From Ustilago trichophora (Eukaryota; Basidiomycota; Ustilaginomycetes; Ustilaginales; Ustilaginaceae): 64,000 bases of DNA. The position numbers and the translations under genes were made by a program. Location of the stretch: NCBI GenBank assembly GCA_900323505.1, contig OOIN01000008.1:1-64000 (forward strand). The letters are read 5' to 3'. The notes under the pieces are model-generated. The model was given only the letters and a program-made list of their open reading frames with translations. It was not told the origin of the DNA and did no database searches. Positions 19,842 through 29,028 of the stretch are shown here, one piece after another (the stretch's first letter is position 1; every line of letters starts with the position of its first letter).

Positions 19842-21830
19842 TTAGCGGCGCGACTTGGCCTTCTTGAGCGACTTTTGCATGAGTTTCTGATCCTCTGGGT
19901 TGTCCAACGAGACCAGACCGTCATCTGCCTCGACGGCTTCCTGCTCCTCCTCGTCGCCCTCGACATTTGCGGCTGCTGTCGACTTGGACTCCTTCTTCTC
20001 ACTCTTGCTGTGGGCGTTGTTTGAGGGTGGGTTGACCTTGAGCTTGCACACGAAGAATCCATCCAAGTTGTGGACGTGGGGGAAGATGCGGCGTGCGTAC
20101 ACCATGCGCTCGTCGAACTTGGAGCGACCAAAGCTCTTGAATCCGTCCCTGCCGAACTGGATGCCTGTGTCGACGATCTTGACGTTGCTCCTCTTGCGCA
20201 GGGCGTACTGCACCACCTCTTCGTTCTCCTCGACCATCACGGAGCAGGTCGAGTAGACAACGTAACCTCCTGTGCTAGAGCGAGGGTTGACAGAGTCGAT
20301 AGCGCACAGCAAGAGCTGCTTCTGGAGGTGGGTAAGCAGTGCAAAGTCCCTCTCGGACTTGTTGACTTTGACAGACTGATCCTTGTGGATGACACCTGTT
20401 CCGGAACAGGGCGAGTCGAGGAGAACGCGGTCGAAGCCGCCAATGACTTTGGGGAACTGACGACCGTCGTAATTGCACACAACGACGTTCTTGCAGCCGA
20501 GACGGTGGATGTTGGCTACGAGCGACTTGATGCGATTCTTGTTCGAGTCGTTGGCAAAGACGGTTCCGGTGTTCTGCATGAGCGCAGAGAGGTAGGTCGA
20601 CTTGCCACCGGGAGCAGAAGCCATGTCGAGCACACGTTCGTTAGGTTGCGGGGCGAGCGCGATGCATGGCAAGAAGGAAGAGGCGGCCTGAAGCATGTAG
20701 TGGCCAGCAAGGTATTCCGGGGTGGCGCCAATGGGGACACTAGACTCGAACACTTGGAGACCGACCTTGCTCCATGCACCGATGGGCTCGAGGTTGACGC
20801 CGCGGTTGATGAGCGCCTGGGCAAGGTCCCTTCGCCTGGTGCGGAGGGTGTTGGCGCGGATGGTGACGGGTCGTGGGGTCTCGTTGGCCTCGAAGAATTC
20901 GATGGCTTCAGCTGGGGTGAAGAGCTCAAAGAGCTTCTCGGCGAGGAAGGCGTTGTAGCCGTAGTAGGTGCAGATATCGGCAAGGAGCTGTTCGACGTAC
21001 TCGGATCGCGAACGGCCGTCGATGGCGAGCTTCTTAAAGTTGGAGAGGACTGTGACGATCTCCTGGATACGCATGTGGACGAGTTGGAGGTCGGCACCGC
21101 GCATCTTTTCAGCCTCGCGCTCTTCCAATGTGGGGAGCATGAACTCGGCACCGCCTGCCTCGGAGTCGTCTTCGTCTTCGTCTTCATCCTCATCATCCTC
21201 GCCATCGAGCTCAACCTCGTCGCCCTCCTCAGCGTCAAGGTCTTCGTCGTCCTCGCCAAGATCGAACTCATCACCCAGTTCTTGCTCTGAGCCCTCGTCG
21301 TCGTCTGCCTCCTCAAGCTCGGAGCCCTCACCAGCCTCCTCTTCGTCATCATCTGAGTCGAGTGAGAGACCCTGGCTCTTGAGGAGCTCCTCGAGTCGCT
21401 CAGCTTCTGCGAGCGCCTTCTTACGTTGCCTGTCTGTCAGCTTGCCGTTCTTGGGCAGACCGAGTGCTGCCAAAGGGTCCTCCTCTTCCTCTTCGTCCTC
21501 CTCTTCCTCTTCTTCCTCCTCTTCCTCTTCGTCCTCCTCTACTTCTTCATCTTCCTCGTCATCCTCGTCTTCGTTCTCCTGTAGCTCGACTGGAGCTGCA
21601 CGAGCCTTGCTCTTTCCGTTTACGCCCACTTTGGAGCTGGACGCGTTTGCGGAAGCTGTAGCGCGTGCCTTGCCGTGAGCTCCTCTCGCTGAGGCGGCTG
21701 CTGTGGTGCTAGTCTTGGCCTTCTTGGCGGGGACGCTGGACTCCGGGGCCTTGCGCTTGCCCTTGTTGACAGGACGGTCCTCGGGCAGAGGTTGAGGTGG
21801 TGCCTGCTTGTTCTTTGATCTGCGACCCAT
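19842..21830 (-). CDS. NOP2: 25S rRNA (cytosine-5)-methyltransferase Nop2
   Basis: 662 residues. The first 230 are a Lys-rich start followed by long Glu/Asp runs, usual for nucleolar Nop2/NOL1. Then comes the NOP2-type lead (QLVHMRIQEIVTVLSNFK) and the Rossmann methyltransferase core. The S-adenosylmethionine motif is DMASAPGGKSTYLS. The two NSUN cysteines are in LDSPCSGTG and YSTCSVMVEEN. The C-terminal GRDGFKSFG...RRIFPHVHNLDGFFV block is Nop2-specific. In yeast, Nop2 makes m5C2870 in 25S rRNA and is essential for 60S assembly. It is divergent from the synthetase at 22336 and convergent with the dehydrogenase. Confidence 0.95.
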   Translation of the reverse strand: MGRRSKNKQAPPQPLPEDRPVNKGKRKAPESSVPAKKAKTSTTAAASARGAHGKARATASANASSSKVGVNGKSKARAAPVELQENEDEDDEEDEEVEEDEEEEEEEEEEEDEEEEEDPLAALGLPKNGKLTDRQRKKALAEAERLEELLKSQGLSLDSDDDEEEAGEGSELEEADDDEGSEQELGDEFDLGEDDEDLDAEEGDEVELDGEDDEDEDEDEDDSEAGGAEFMLPTLEEREAEKMRGADLQLVHMRIQEIVTVLSNFKKLAIDGRSRSEYVEQLLADICTYYGYNAFLAEKLFELFTPAEAIEFFEANETPRPVTIRANTLRTRRRDLAQALINRGVNLEPIGAWSKVGLQVFESSVPIGATPEYLAGHYMLQAASSFLPCIALAPQPNERVLDMASAPGGKSTYLSALMQNTGTVFANDSNKNRIKSLVANIHRLGCKNVVVCNYDGRQFPKVIGGFDRVLLDSPCSGTGVIHKDQSVKVNKSERDFALLTHLQKQLLLCAIDSVNPRSSTGGYVVYSTCSVMVEENEEVVQYALRKRSNVKIVDTGIQFGRDGFKSFGRSKFDERMVYARRIFPHVHNLDGFFVCKLKVNPPSNNAHSKSEKKESKSTAAANVEGDEEEQEAVEADDGLVSLDNPEDQKLMQKSLKKAKSRR

Positions 21831-22246
21831 CTTTTGATATCGAGTATGTGTGGAACGGTGATTGGTGGTGAGCAGACAGGGTTGGATATTGAGCTCTTGG
21901 AAGAAATTGTCCAGAGAGGGTCCGCAGAAAATGGAAAAATTTGGACAACGCTACAGAGTGGTCGTGCATATTTTCACCAAATTCCCCACTCTTCCCTTCT
22001 TCAATTTCTGCAAAATTTTCGATTTTTTTGGTCACTTTAACCATTGTTAGAGCGGCTAATCGGATCGGGTCCGATCTAGGGTTGAGGCGGATAAGACGCG
22101 ACATTGAGATTAGTATAGCCGAAGACGCCGATTGCCGTTCCCGCCAAAGTCATTTGGGGCACCAAAGCCTTACTCCGCACAGACGTCGCTTGAAAAAGTT
22201 GGGATTGTGGATCGATAGCCATCCTTTCCTTTGTGTAACCCCTCAC

Positions 22247-22282
<36 letters not shown>

Positions 22283-22335
22283 CCCTTCACCACCATCCTC
22301 ACCCGCTCACAGACAATTGCAGCATCGTCATCAAA
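21831..22335. promoter_or_regulatory. Divergent NOP2 / acyl-CoA synthetase promoter region
   Basis: About 505 bp separate two divergent starts. It contains a (CAT)n/(ATC)n microsatellite at about 22247-22280, which inflates the apparent ORF upstream of the true ATG at 22336, and an AT-rich segment at 22000-22060. No binding site is confidently recognised. Confidence 0.45.
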
Positions 22336-23910
22336 ATGGCCAATCTCATGTCTGTATTTGCCCCTCGCCAAGGCTTGGAGGCAACCACCCCTGCCATCAT
22401 CCTTCCACCTTCCTCGCCCACACCTTTCAGTTTCAGCTACGCCCGTCTTCACGAACTCGTTCTCGACCTCCAGTCTCAGCTGGCTTCTTTCAACCTCGCC
22501 CCCGGCGCTTCGGTAAGCTCGTCGCTTGTCAACGGTATCGAGTTCACCCTCGCCTTCCTGGCCACTGGTGCCGAGAGGCTGGTCGCTGCGCCGTTGAACC
22601 CCAACTATTCGCAGGGTGAAGTCGAGTTTTACCTCCAAGACACCGAGTCGCAGCTCCTCCTCTTGCCCAAGGGCGCCCTCAAGGCCGGTCATCCTGCTGT
22701 GGAGGCTGCCAAGAAGGTCGGTGGTGTTGATGCAGTTGAGATCGTTTTCGATCCCAGTGGACATGGAAGCGTTTCGCTTGTGCGGGCCGATGGAAGCAAG
22801 ATTGGCAAGAAGGGACAGATTAGGAAGCCTCAGGATGACGATGTCGCCCTCGTATTGCACACTAGTGGTACTACAGGCAGACCCAAGGGTGTGCCTCTGA
22901 CCCACAAGAACCTGTATACCACCATGGGCAACATCATCAGCACCTACAACCTCACGCCTGCCGACCGCACCTACCTCGTCATGCCGCTCTTCCACGTTCA
23001 CGGTCTGCTCTGTGGTCTACTCGCCACGCTTCTTTCCGGTGGCAGTGCCGTCATTCCTCCCAAGTTCTCGGCCAGTGTCTTCTGGAACGAGCTCTCGACC
23101 AACAAGTGCAACTGGTACACCGCTGTGCCCACCATCCACCAGATGCTGCTCAACTCGCCCATCCCCAACCCAGTGCCCAAGCTTCGCTTCATTCGATCTT
23201 GCTCCTCCGCTCTTTCGCCTTCCACCTTCCATGCGATCGAAAAGACCTTCAACGCGCCCGTTCTCGAAGCATACGCCATGACCGAAGCGGCGCACCAGAT
23301 GACCTCGAACCCGCTCCCCCCCGCCAAGCGCAAGCCTGGTACCGTCGGTATCGGTCACGGCGTCGAAATCCGCATTCTTGACGAAGCGGGTAACGAAGTA
23401 CCCCAAGGCACCATTGGCGAGGTCTGCGTTCGCGGCGCCAACGTCACCAAAGGTTACCTCAACAATCCCAAAGCCAACGAAGAATCGTTCGTCAAGACGG
23501 AAGCCAACCTCGGATTCTTCCGAACTGGCGACCAGGGACGCAAAGACTCCGATGGATACGTTGAGCTTGTCGGTCGCATTAAGGAGCTGATCAACAGGTC
23601 GGGTGAGAAGATCTCTCCGCTCGAAGTTGACGCTGCCCTCCTCGCCGTAGAGGGCGTCAAGGAGGCAGTATCCTTCGCCATGCCCGACAAGCTGTACGGT
23701 GAGAAGGTCGGCGCCGTCGTCATCCTACACAACGGCAAGGAGAGTCTGGGCGAGAAAGAGATCCAAAAGGCAATGGAGGGCAAGCTGACCAAGTTCAAGA
23801 TCCCCGAAAGGATCTGGATTACCGATGCAATTCCCAAGACGGCCACGGGCAAGATTCAGAGGAAGAACGTTGCTGCTACTTTCCTCAGGAAGGATGGCGC
23901 CAAGTTGTAA
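22336..23910 (+). CDS. PCS60: Acyl-CoA synthetase, PCS60/FAT2-like, predicted peroxisomal
   Basis: 524 residues from the ATG at 22336 (context TCAAAATGGCC). The open frame upstream is only a microsatellite-encoded Ile run. It is an AMP-binding (ANL) enzyme with the P-loop LHTSGTTGRPKGVPLTHKN, the A5 motif YAMTEAAHQM, A7/A8 FRTGDQGRKDSDGYVELVGRIKELI and the terminal catalytic Lys in PKTATGKIQRKN. The overall match is to yeast Pcs60/Fat2 and plant AAE3, oxalyl-CoA synthetases. It ends in Ala-Lys-Leu, a canonical PTS1. It likely activates oxalate or another carboxylate in the peroxisome. Together with the PTS1-bearing dehydrogenase 2.7 kb away it suggests a peroxisomal pair, although NOP2 lies between them. 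Confidence 0.9.
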   Translation: MANLMSVFAPRQGLEATTPAIILPPSSPTPFSFSYARLHELVLDLQSQLASFNLAPGASVSSSLVNGIEFTLAFLATGAERLVAAPLNPNYSQGEVEFYLQDTESQLLLLPKGALKAGHPAVEAAKKVGGVDAVEIVFDPSGHGSVSLVRADGSKIGKKGQIRKPQDDDVALVLHTSGTTGRPKGVPLTHKNLYTTMGNIISTYNLTPADRTYLVMPLFHVHGLLCGLLATLLSGGSAVIPPKFSASVFWNELSTNKCNWYTAVPTIHQMLLNSPIPNPVPKLRFIRSCSSALSPSTFHAIEKTFNAPVLEAYAMTEAAHQMTSNPLPPAKRKPGTVGIGHGVEIRILDEAGNEVPQGTIGEVCVRGANVTKGYLNNPKANEESFVKTEANLGFFRTGDQGRKDSDGYVELVGRIKELINRSGEKISPLEVDAALLAVEGVKEAVSFAMPDKLYGEKVGAVVILHNGKESLGEKEIQKAMEGKLTKFKIPERIWITDAIPKTATGKIQRKNVAATFLRKDGAKL

Positions 23911-24061
23911 GATGCGACACCTTTTTGTTGCACGCTCATGCTCCCACAGTGATTGGCCAATGCCTCAAATACATATGCTAGATTACGATGATAGATGCTT
24001 CCCACATAGAACGATGGACCTGAATAAGCGAGACGTGAGAAAATGATAGGACTTCAGAAGA

Positions 24062-27000
24062 TCACCATGTGGTATCGAAACGTTGTACGACATTCACCGC
24101 GTCTTCGACGTCCTTCTGCGCCCTCTTCCTCTTGAAGAAGATAGGGCAGTCCTTGTTGGTACACAGCACATCCTGTGCCAGACTGCCCTGACAGCGCTGA
24201 CAGCACGTCCACAGTCTGGCAAACTCGACCTCGAGCGCTGAGGCGCGGGCCAACTTCTCATGGTAGAGCTGAGCGACTCTTGGCCTGCAGTTCTTGCACA
24301 CTGGCGCGTTCTGGTCTTTCAACGGCGTACGGCAGCCGAGACACTGAACGGTCTTGACGGCAAACTTCATGAGAGCGCCGACGTTGGATGTGGCCACCTG
24401 GACGACACGAGTATGCTCGCCGTTGAGCATGGTGTTGGCTTTGGGACCCATGATGGGCTCAAAGATACGCAGAAGCGGTTTGGCGAGTTGATTCTCCAGA
24501 TAGTATCGCGTGTCGATGGGGATGTTGTGGTCGAGAACGTAGATAGGGTCTTCGGATCTCTCGTAGGCCGCTGCACCCTTGGCCGCTTTGACAATAACGT
24601 AGGCGACACGATCGCCGAGAGCGGGCGCAGAACCTGCATCACGCTTGCGCATGCGCTCAGCCAGCTCGACGTGTGCCTGCTTGGCTGCATAGTCTGACTT
24701 GGCCAGCGCTTTTGTGATGACGAGCTGCGACATGTCGACCTTGTTCTGCAGCAGATCGGAAATGATGTTCTTGGCGTACTCTTCGGCGCCCTTGACATCT
24801 CGGTCGATGAGCATCTTTCGCAGGCAAGTGTCGATGACGGTCTGCACCAGTCGGCAGTTGTCACGACGGACCGTCTCGATACCCTTGGTGTCCATCTTGT
24901 CATACTTTTCGGGTCTTGTCCAGTAGAGACCTGCATATCGCTTCTTGCTAATCAGCAAGTAAGGGAAGTACACCTTTTCGAACTCGAGTTTGATGGGATC
25001 AACGAAAGTCTTTGAGACGAGACCTGCCGCTTCCGCACCCAGCTCCATGGCTTTGGCCAGATCAGGCACACCGAACTTGATCATGACGGAATCGGTATCA
25101 CCGTAGACGACCTCGGCGTCGTGCTCGTAGCCATTGGCGATGGTGTAATGCTTCTCGACATAGGTCTTGGTCTGTTCGATCATCTGTCGTCCGTAGGCTG
25201 TGGTACTCATCGAGATTTCAAGGCATGGCAACTTGCCGATGGTAGCACCAGTGAAACCGTAGACCGAGTTGGCACTGATCTTGAGCGCCAACTGACGACC
25301 GTCAAGGACAGCACGTTTGAATGGGTCGGTCTCCTTCTTGAGATCGTTCTTGGCACGCTTTCGGGCGGCGAGCAAATTTTCGAGGACGGTGGGCAAAAGG
25401 CCTTTGCGCAGCTTCTTTGTAGCAAAGTAGTTGTTGTTGGGCGTGATCACATAGTCGTCGTTCTCCTTCAGCTCGAGACGGTCGATGGTCTTCTTGTCGA
25501 GCAGCGTGGTGTAGCAGAGGTTGTGGGCCATCATGACCGAAGGATATAGCGATGCGAAATCGAGGGTGGCAATAGGGCGATCGTAGTAGCCTGCTTTGGG
25601 TTCCAAGACGGTGGCTCCCTCGTATTGGTCTTCGGTGCCTTCGCCCTTGTAGGCTGGGACGAGATAGTTGTCCTCGTTGGCTTTTCGGAAGAGCTGAGAG
25701 ACCACCTTGATCTGCTGACCACGAGAAAGGAGGTAGTTGAAGGGTACGCCGGTGACCCTGGCCATCTCGATGTAGTTGATGAAACACATGAGTTTGTCCA
25801 TGAGACGCTGTGGCAGATAGGCATCCTTGAGACAGTATACAGCAAGACGACGACGCGATTCTGGACCGGCATTCTGTAGCTCGGTAATGAGCGAGTGATG
25901 GACATCCTCCTTTTGTTCACCAAGGAACTCGAAGGAGACCGAGTTGAGCGAGTAGGAACGGAGCTTGTAGTCGCGCTGCATGACTTGGAGCATGTCGAGC
26001 TGAAGACGACCTTGAAGCTCGGTGTTTTTGGAGTCACGTGTACCGTATGCCTTTGAAGAGAAGTGGGTGTCTTTGGCTTCTGTGCGGACACCGCGCTCAC
26101 GACCGAGGTAGGCAAACTTGGTCGACTTGAGCGCCTTGGCACGATCGAGCAGATACGGAAAATCGAAGTTGGCAATGTTGTAGCCGATGACAACATCCGG
26201 ATCTACTTCTTGGACAAACTTGGTCCAGGCTTCGAGCATGTCGATCTCTTTGTTGAACGAGAGCACCTGACTGCCGACGATGTGGGAACACGTGTTGAGA
26301 GTGAAGACGTTCTTGACGAAGGGGGTTGACTCGCCCTGCCGCGTGACCATGTTGGCGATCTGAATGACAGGGTCTACCGAGGGTTCGGGGAAGACACCTT
26401 TTCGACCTGCGCATTCGATGTCGAAACTGAGAATGCGAAGAGGAGCAACTTTGGACCACTCATCGTCCGGTGCGTGAGACAGGATGGCATCGCAGCTGCA
26501 GTCGAGTTCGATCTGGCAGAGCGAGATTTTCTGGCTCTCTGGACGAAGCTTGTAGTTGGCTGGCTGAACACGTATCCAATTCATGCCGACAATGTTGAGA
26601 TCGATCATGAAACGCAATGTGTAGGCGATGTTTTCGTAGGTGAGGCAAGTGTCGCCAGGCGTGAAGAGGTCTCTGAAGCCAACTTCGCCGCGCTCGAATG
26701 CTCCACGGATCTTTGGAACGCTGCGAAGGTCGGAGATGGTAAGCTTGATGAAGGCGACGTTCTCGTGGCCGGCGTAGCCCATGAGGCTCTTTTTGCTGAC
26801 GAGTTGGGAGGTGTGAACAGCGCGGCCACCAAAGAGGACGTTGAGATGATTGGTGAAGTCGTTGCATGTGTTTGCGGTGAAGCCGCGTGGTGCATGAATG
26901 TAAAAGTAAGGGAGAAAGCCGTGAATGTGGGCGCAAACCGAGTGACCTTGAGCAGTAACACCATACATGCGAATGGCAGGAGATTGACCCACGGCCTGGT

Positions 27001-27232
27001 GCTCTTCAATATCGATCTGCTGGAAGGTGACGGCATGGTTGTCGACGTCGAGAGGCTCTAGATAAGGACGTGGCCACAATGCCTGATCGTCGACCTCTTG
27101 ATTCGAATCGGCTTCTTCCTTGAGCTTTTTGAGCGTATCGGTGAACGACGAAGTGTGATGTTGATCGATCTTACGCTTATTCGACGGGCCTGCCGATGGT
27201 TGCTTGAGCGTATCTGTCGAGACGGGCGCCAT
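24062..27232 (-). CDS. POL3: DNA polymerase delta catalytic subunit
   Basis: 1056 residues from the Met at 27232 (MAPVSTDT). The frame is open 40 codons further up, but the extension is not polymerase-like. The B-family order is complete: exonuclease ExoI SFDIECAGRKG, ExoII GYNIANFDFPYLL, ExoIII YCLKDAYLP; polymerase motif A LDFASLYPSVMMAHN, motif B NSVYGFTGA, and motif C VYGDTDSVMIKFG with both catalytic Asp. The C-terminus has the zinc module CysA (CLGC...CKNC) and CysB (CCQRC...CTNKDC), which binds a 4Fe-4S cluster and docks the other subunits. It is full length compared with yeast Pol3 (1097). No introns. An ACGCGT MCB-like site lies upstream at 27539-27544. Confidence 0.97.
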   Translation of the reverse strand: MAPVSTDTLKQPSAGPSNKRKIDQHHTSSFTDTLKKLKEEADSNQEVDDQALWPRPYLEPLDVDNHAVTFQQIDIEEHQAVGQSPAIRMYGVTAQGHSVCAHIHGFLPYFYIHAPRGFTANTCNDFTNHLNVLFGGRAVHTSQLVSKKSLMGYAGHENVAFIKLTISDLRSVPKIRGAFERGEVGFRDLFTPGDTCLTYENIAYTLRFMIDLNIVGMNWIRVQPANYKLRPESQKISLCQIELDCSCDAILSHAPDDEWSKVAPLRILSFDIECAGRKGVFPEPSVDPVIQIANMVTRQGESTPFVKNVFTLNTCSHIVGSQVLSFNKEIDMLEAWTKFVQEVDPDVVIGYNIANFDFPYLLDRAKALKSTKFAYLGRERGVRTEAKDTHFSSKAYGTRDSKNTELQGRLQLDMLQVMQRDYKLRSYSLNSVSFEFLGEQKEDVHHSLITELQNAGPESRRRLAVYCLKDAYLPQRLMDKLMCFINYIEMARVTGVPFNYLLSRGQQIKVVSQLFRKANEDNYLVPAYKGEGTEDQYEGATVLEPKAGYYDRPIATLDFASLYPSVMMAHNLCYTTLLDKKTIDRLELKENDDYVITPNNNYFATKKLRKGLLPTVLENLLAARKRAKNDLKKETDPFKRAVLDGRQLALKISANSVYGFTGATIGKLPCLEISMSTTAYGRQMIEQTKTYVEKHYTIANGYEHDAEVVYGDTDSVMIKFGVPDLAKAMELGAEAAGLVSKTFVDPIKLEFEKVYFPYLLISKKRYAGLYWTRPEKYDKMDTKGIETVRRDNCRLVQTVIDTCLRKMLIDRDVKGAEEYAKNIISDLLQNKVDMSQLVITKALAKSDYAAKQAHVELAERMRKRDAGSAPALGDRVAYVIVKAAKGAAAYERSEDPIYVLDHNIPIDTRYYLENQLAKPLLRIFEPIMGPKANTMLNGEHTRVVQVATSNVGALMKFAVKTVQCLGCRTPLKDQNAPVCKNCRPRVAQLYHEKLARASALEVEFARLWTCCQRCQGSLAQDVLCTNKDCPIFFKRKRAQKDVEDAVNVVQRFDTTW

Positions 27233-29028
27233 CGTGGGAATTTTTTGACGGCAATGTGCCGAGGTGCAGAGTTGTGGCTGCGCCTGTGTGAGAGCCCAAT
27301 GTGGTGCTGAAGGCGGAAAAGCCGAGATACGGCGTATGCTTACAGCTATCAAGGGCTACACCAGCTAAGTGTGTGTCGATGTCGAGAGCAAAGGAAGAAG
27401 TGTGGCTGGTCGATGATGGTGAACAGAAATCAAGGCAGGCGAGACTGGGCTCAAAGTTAGGAAAGTCAGGGTCCGAACTATGAAGCACCACAACAGTCAC
27501 AAAGCAGCTCTCTTGAAATTTCCTCTCCCCTTTGCGCGACGCGTGAACCGGCGCGCCAAAATCATCGAAATGTCGGCCTGGAAAAAAAGAGACCAACACC
27601 AGAGCTGGGGGGGGAATTTTTATTATTTTTTTTTGGCCTTGGATGTGAGATCACACAAGTAGTATAAGAGGGGAATTGAGACCCAGCCTAAGCGAAGACC
27701 CTTTGACGTGAGTTTGACAGCTCCAAGTGTTTGTTTCTTGGACGTCGATATGGCGATCAAGACCCTGTCTAGCTGCAGCAGAGGGCCATCATCATATATC
27801 TACAGCTCTCGAGTACGCTAGTTTCAGGGCCAGATGCATGTGCATGAAAGCTACACAGCCGCTCTATGCTGGCTTGAGTTGGATAGCTGGATATTGATCT
27901 TGGCCGCAGCCACGAGGTTGATTCTGAAACAGCAATAGGAGGCTGGACCACAGTACCAGGGTACTGCACGCGTTTGTATCACAATGACTGCCGATGATGG
28001 CGCCCAGCTGTAAGTTTGGCTCTCCGAACTCTATTGTCGTGGCGACAAGAACAAGAAAGGGGACGGCACGCTCCAAACTGTTTTGGGCTCCCCTTTGTTC
28101 TCGGACACGCAAGCACTAGCTCAGTGTCTTTGTGAACCCACACTCGATGCACCATGTACACCACTCGCATTGAGCTTGGACCCTCTTCCTTTGTTCGTAA
28201 CGTAGCCTTCTTCCATTCTTCCATCCCGCACTCATCCTCCATCCGCCCTAAAGCTGCTCATCATGAAGGCTCTCAACAAGGCTCGATGGGTCTTGACTTT
28301 TCGCTTCTTGCTACGACCGAGCAAGAACCAGAGTTGGTACTTTCCGCCTCAAGTCACACAATTCCAAGCCCACCTGCTAAACATCACTCAGTCACCTCAA
28401 GGCGCAACTACAGTGACATCGCCTTTTGCGTATGTCAACCGAGCATACTGTACAGTGCAACACTGGGCGAACACTGGATCTGCATCCATCCCCACCACTT
28501 CATTTCTAGCCAAAACAGACTCTTGGCACGTGCAGCCACCTCGAACACTATCCGACGCAGATCATCATCCAATCTCGTGATCTCAGAAGAGACGCATCAC
28601 GCGCTGCTTTCCGCACAATCTCATTTCACATCTTCCGCACATCACAACATTCCGCATCACAACAAAGTGGCTTATTCTGCTCCTCTCCAGGGCGTATGGG
28701 CTGTGTGGCAGGACATTGGCTCAAGTCAACCCTATCAGGATCGAAACAACTTCTCTTTCCCCTCAAAAAGGCAAATTTTCATCCGAATCTCGTCCCAGTC
28801 GTTGCTTGCTTGCAAAACACAGTCTCTCCCTCTCTCACCCTATCTCCCCCTCTCTCTCTCTCTCTCTCTCTCCCTCTCGACTCTCTTCTTGACTTGGCTC
28901 ACTCCTCTTCTTGCTGTCACACCATCTTTAAAGCACAAAAATATTTCCTTTTGATCTCGTCATATTCTCAGGATCAATCAATTTTCACCTCATCGTCGGC
29001 ACATCTCGCTCTTTAGACAGCTTTATCA
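27233..29028. other. Divergent POL3 / HMG gene spacer, no gene seen
   Basis: A 1.8-kb gap between divergent genes. The POL3 side has ACGCGT at 27539-27544 beside GGCGCGCC, then a G-run/T-run (27606-27636). The HMG side (28154-29028) is unusually open and pyrimidine-rich, with a CT microsatellite at 28850-28880. I read it as a long 5' leader and promoter, not as a protein. The long leader is reminiscent of highly regulated smut transcription-factor genes, which is inference. Confidence 0.5.
27539..27544. promoter_or_regulatory. MCB-like site ACGCGT upstream of POL3
   Basis: ACGCGT, the MluI cell-cycle box bound by MBF/DSC1 in yeasts, lies 307 bp upstream of the POL3 start in a GC-rich patch. 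Replication genes are classic MBF targets. The hexamer occurs elsewhere in the window too, so position, not rarity, is the argument. Confidence 0.4.

Noticed and set aside
20070..21678. Long plus-strand ORFs opposite NOP2
   Set aside because: Antisense to the methyltransferase; the Ser-rich one is the reverse reading of the Glu/Asp repeats.
28154..28954. 266-residue ORF upstream of the HMG gene
   Set aside because: Ends in microsatellite-encoded Ser/Leu runs and has no domain; better read as the pyrimidine-rich leader.
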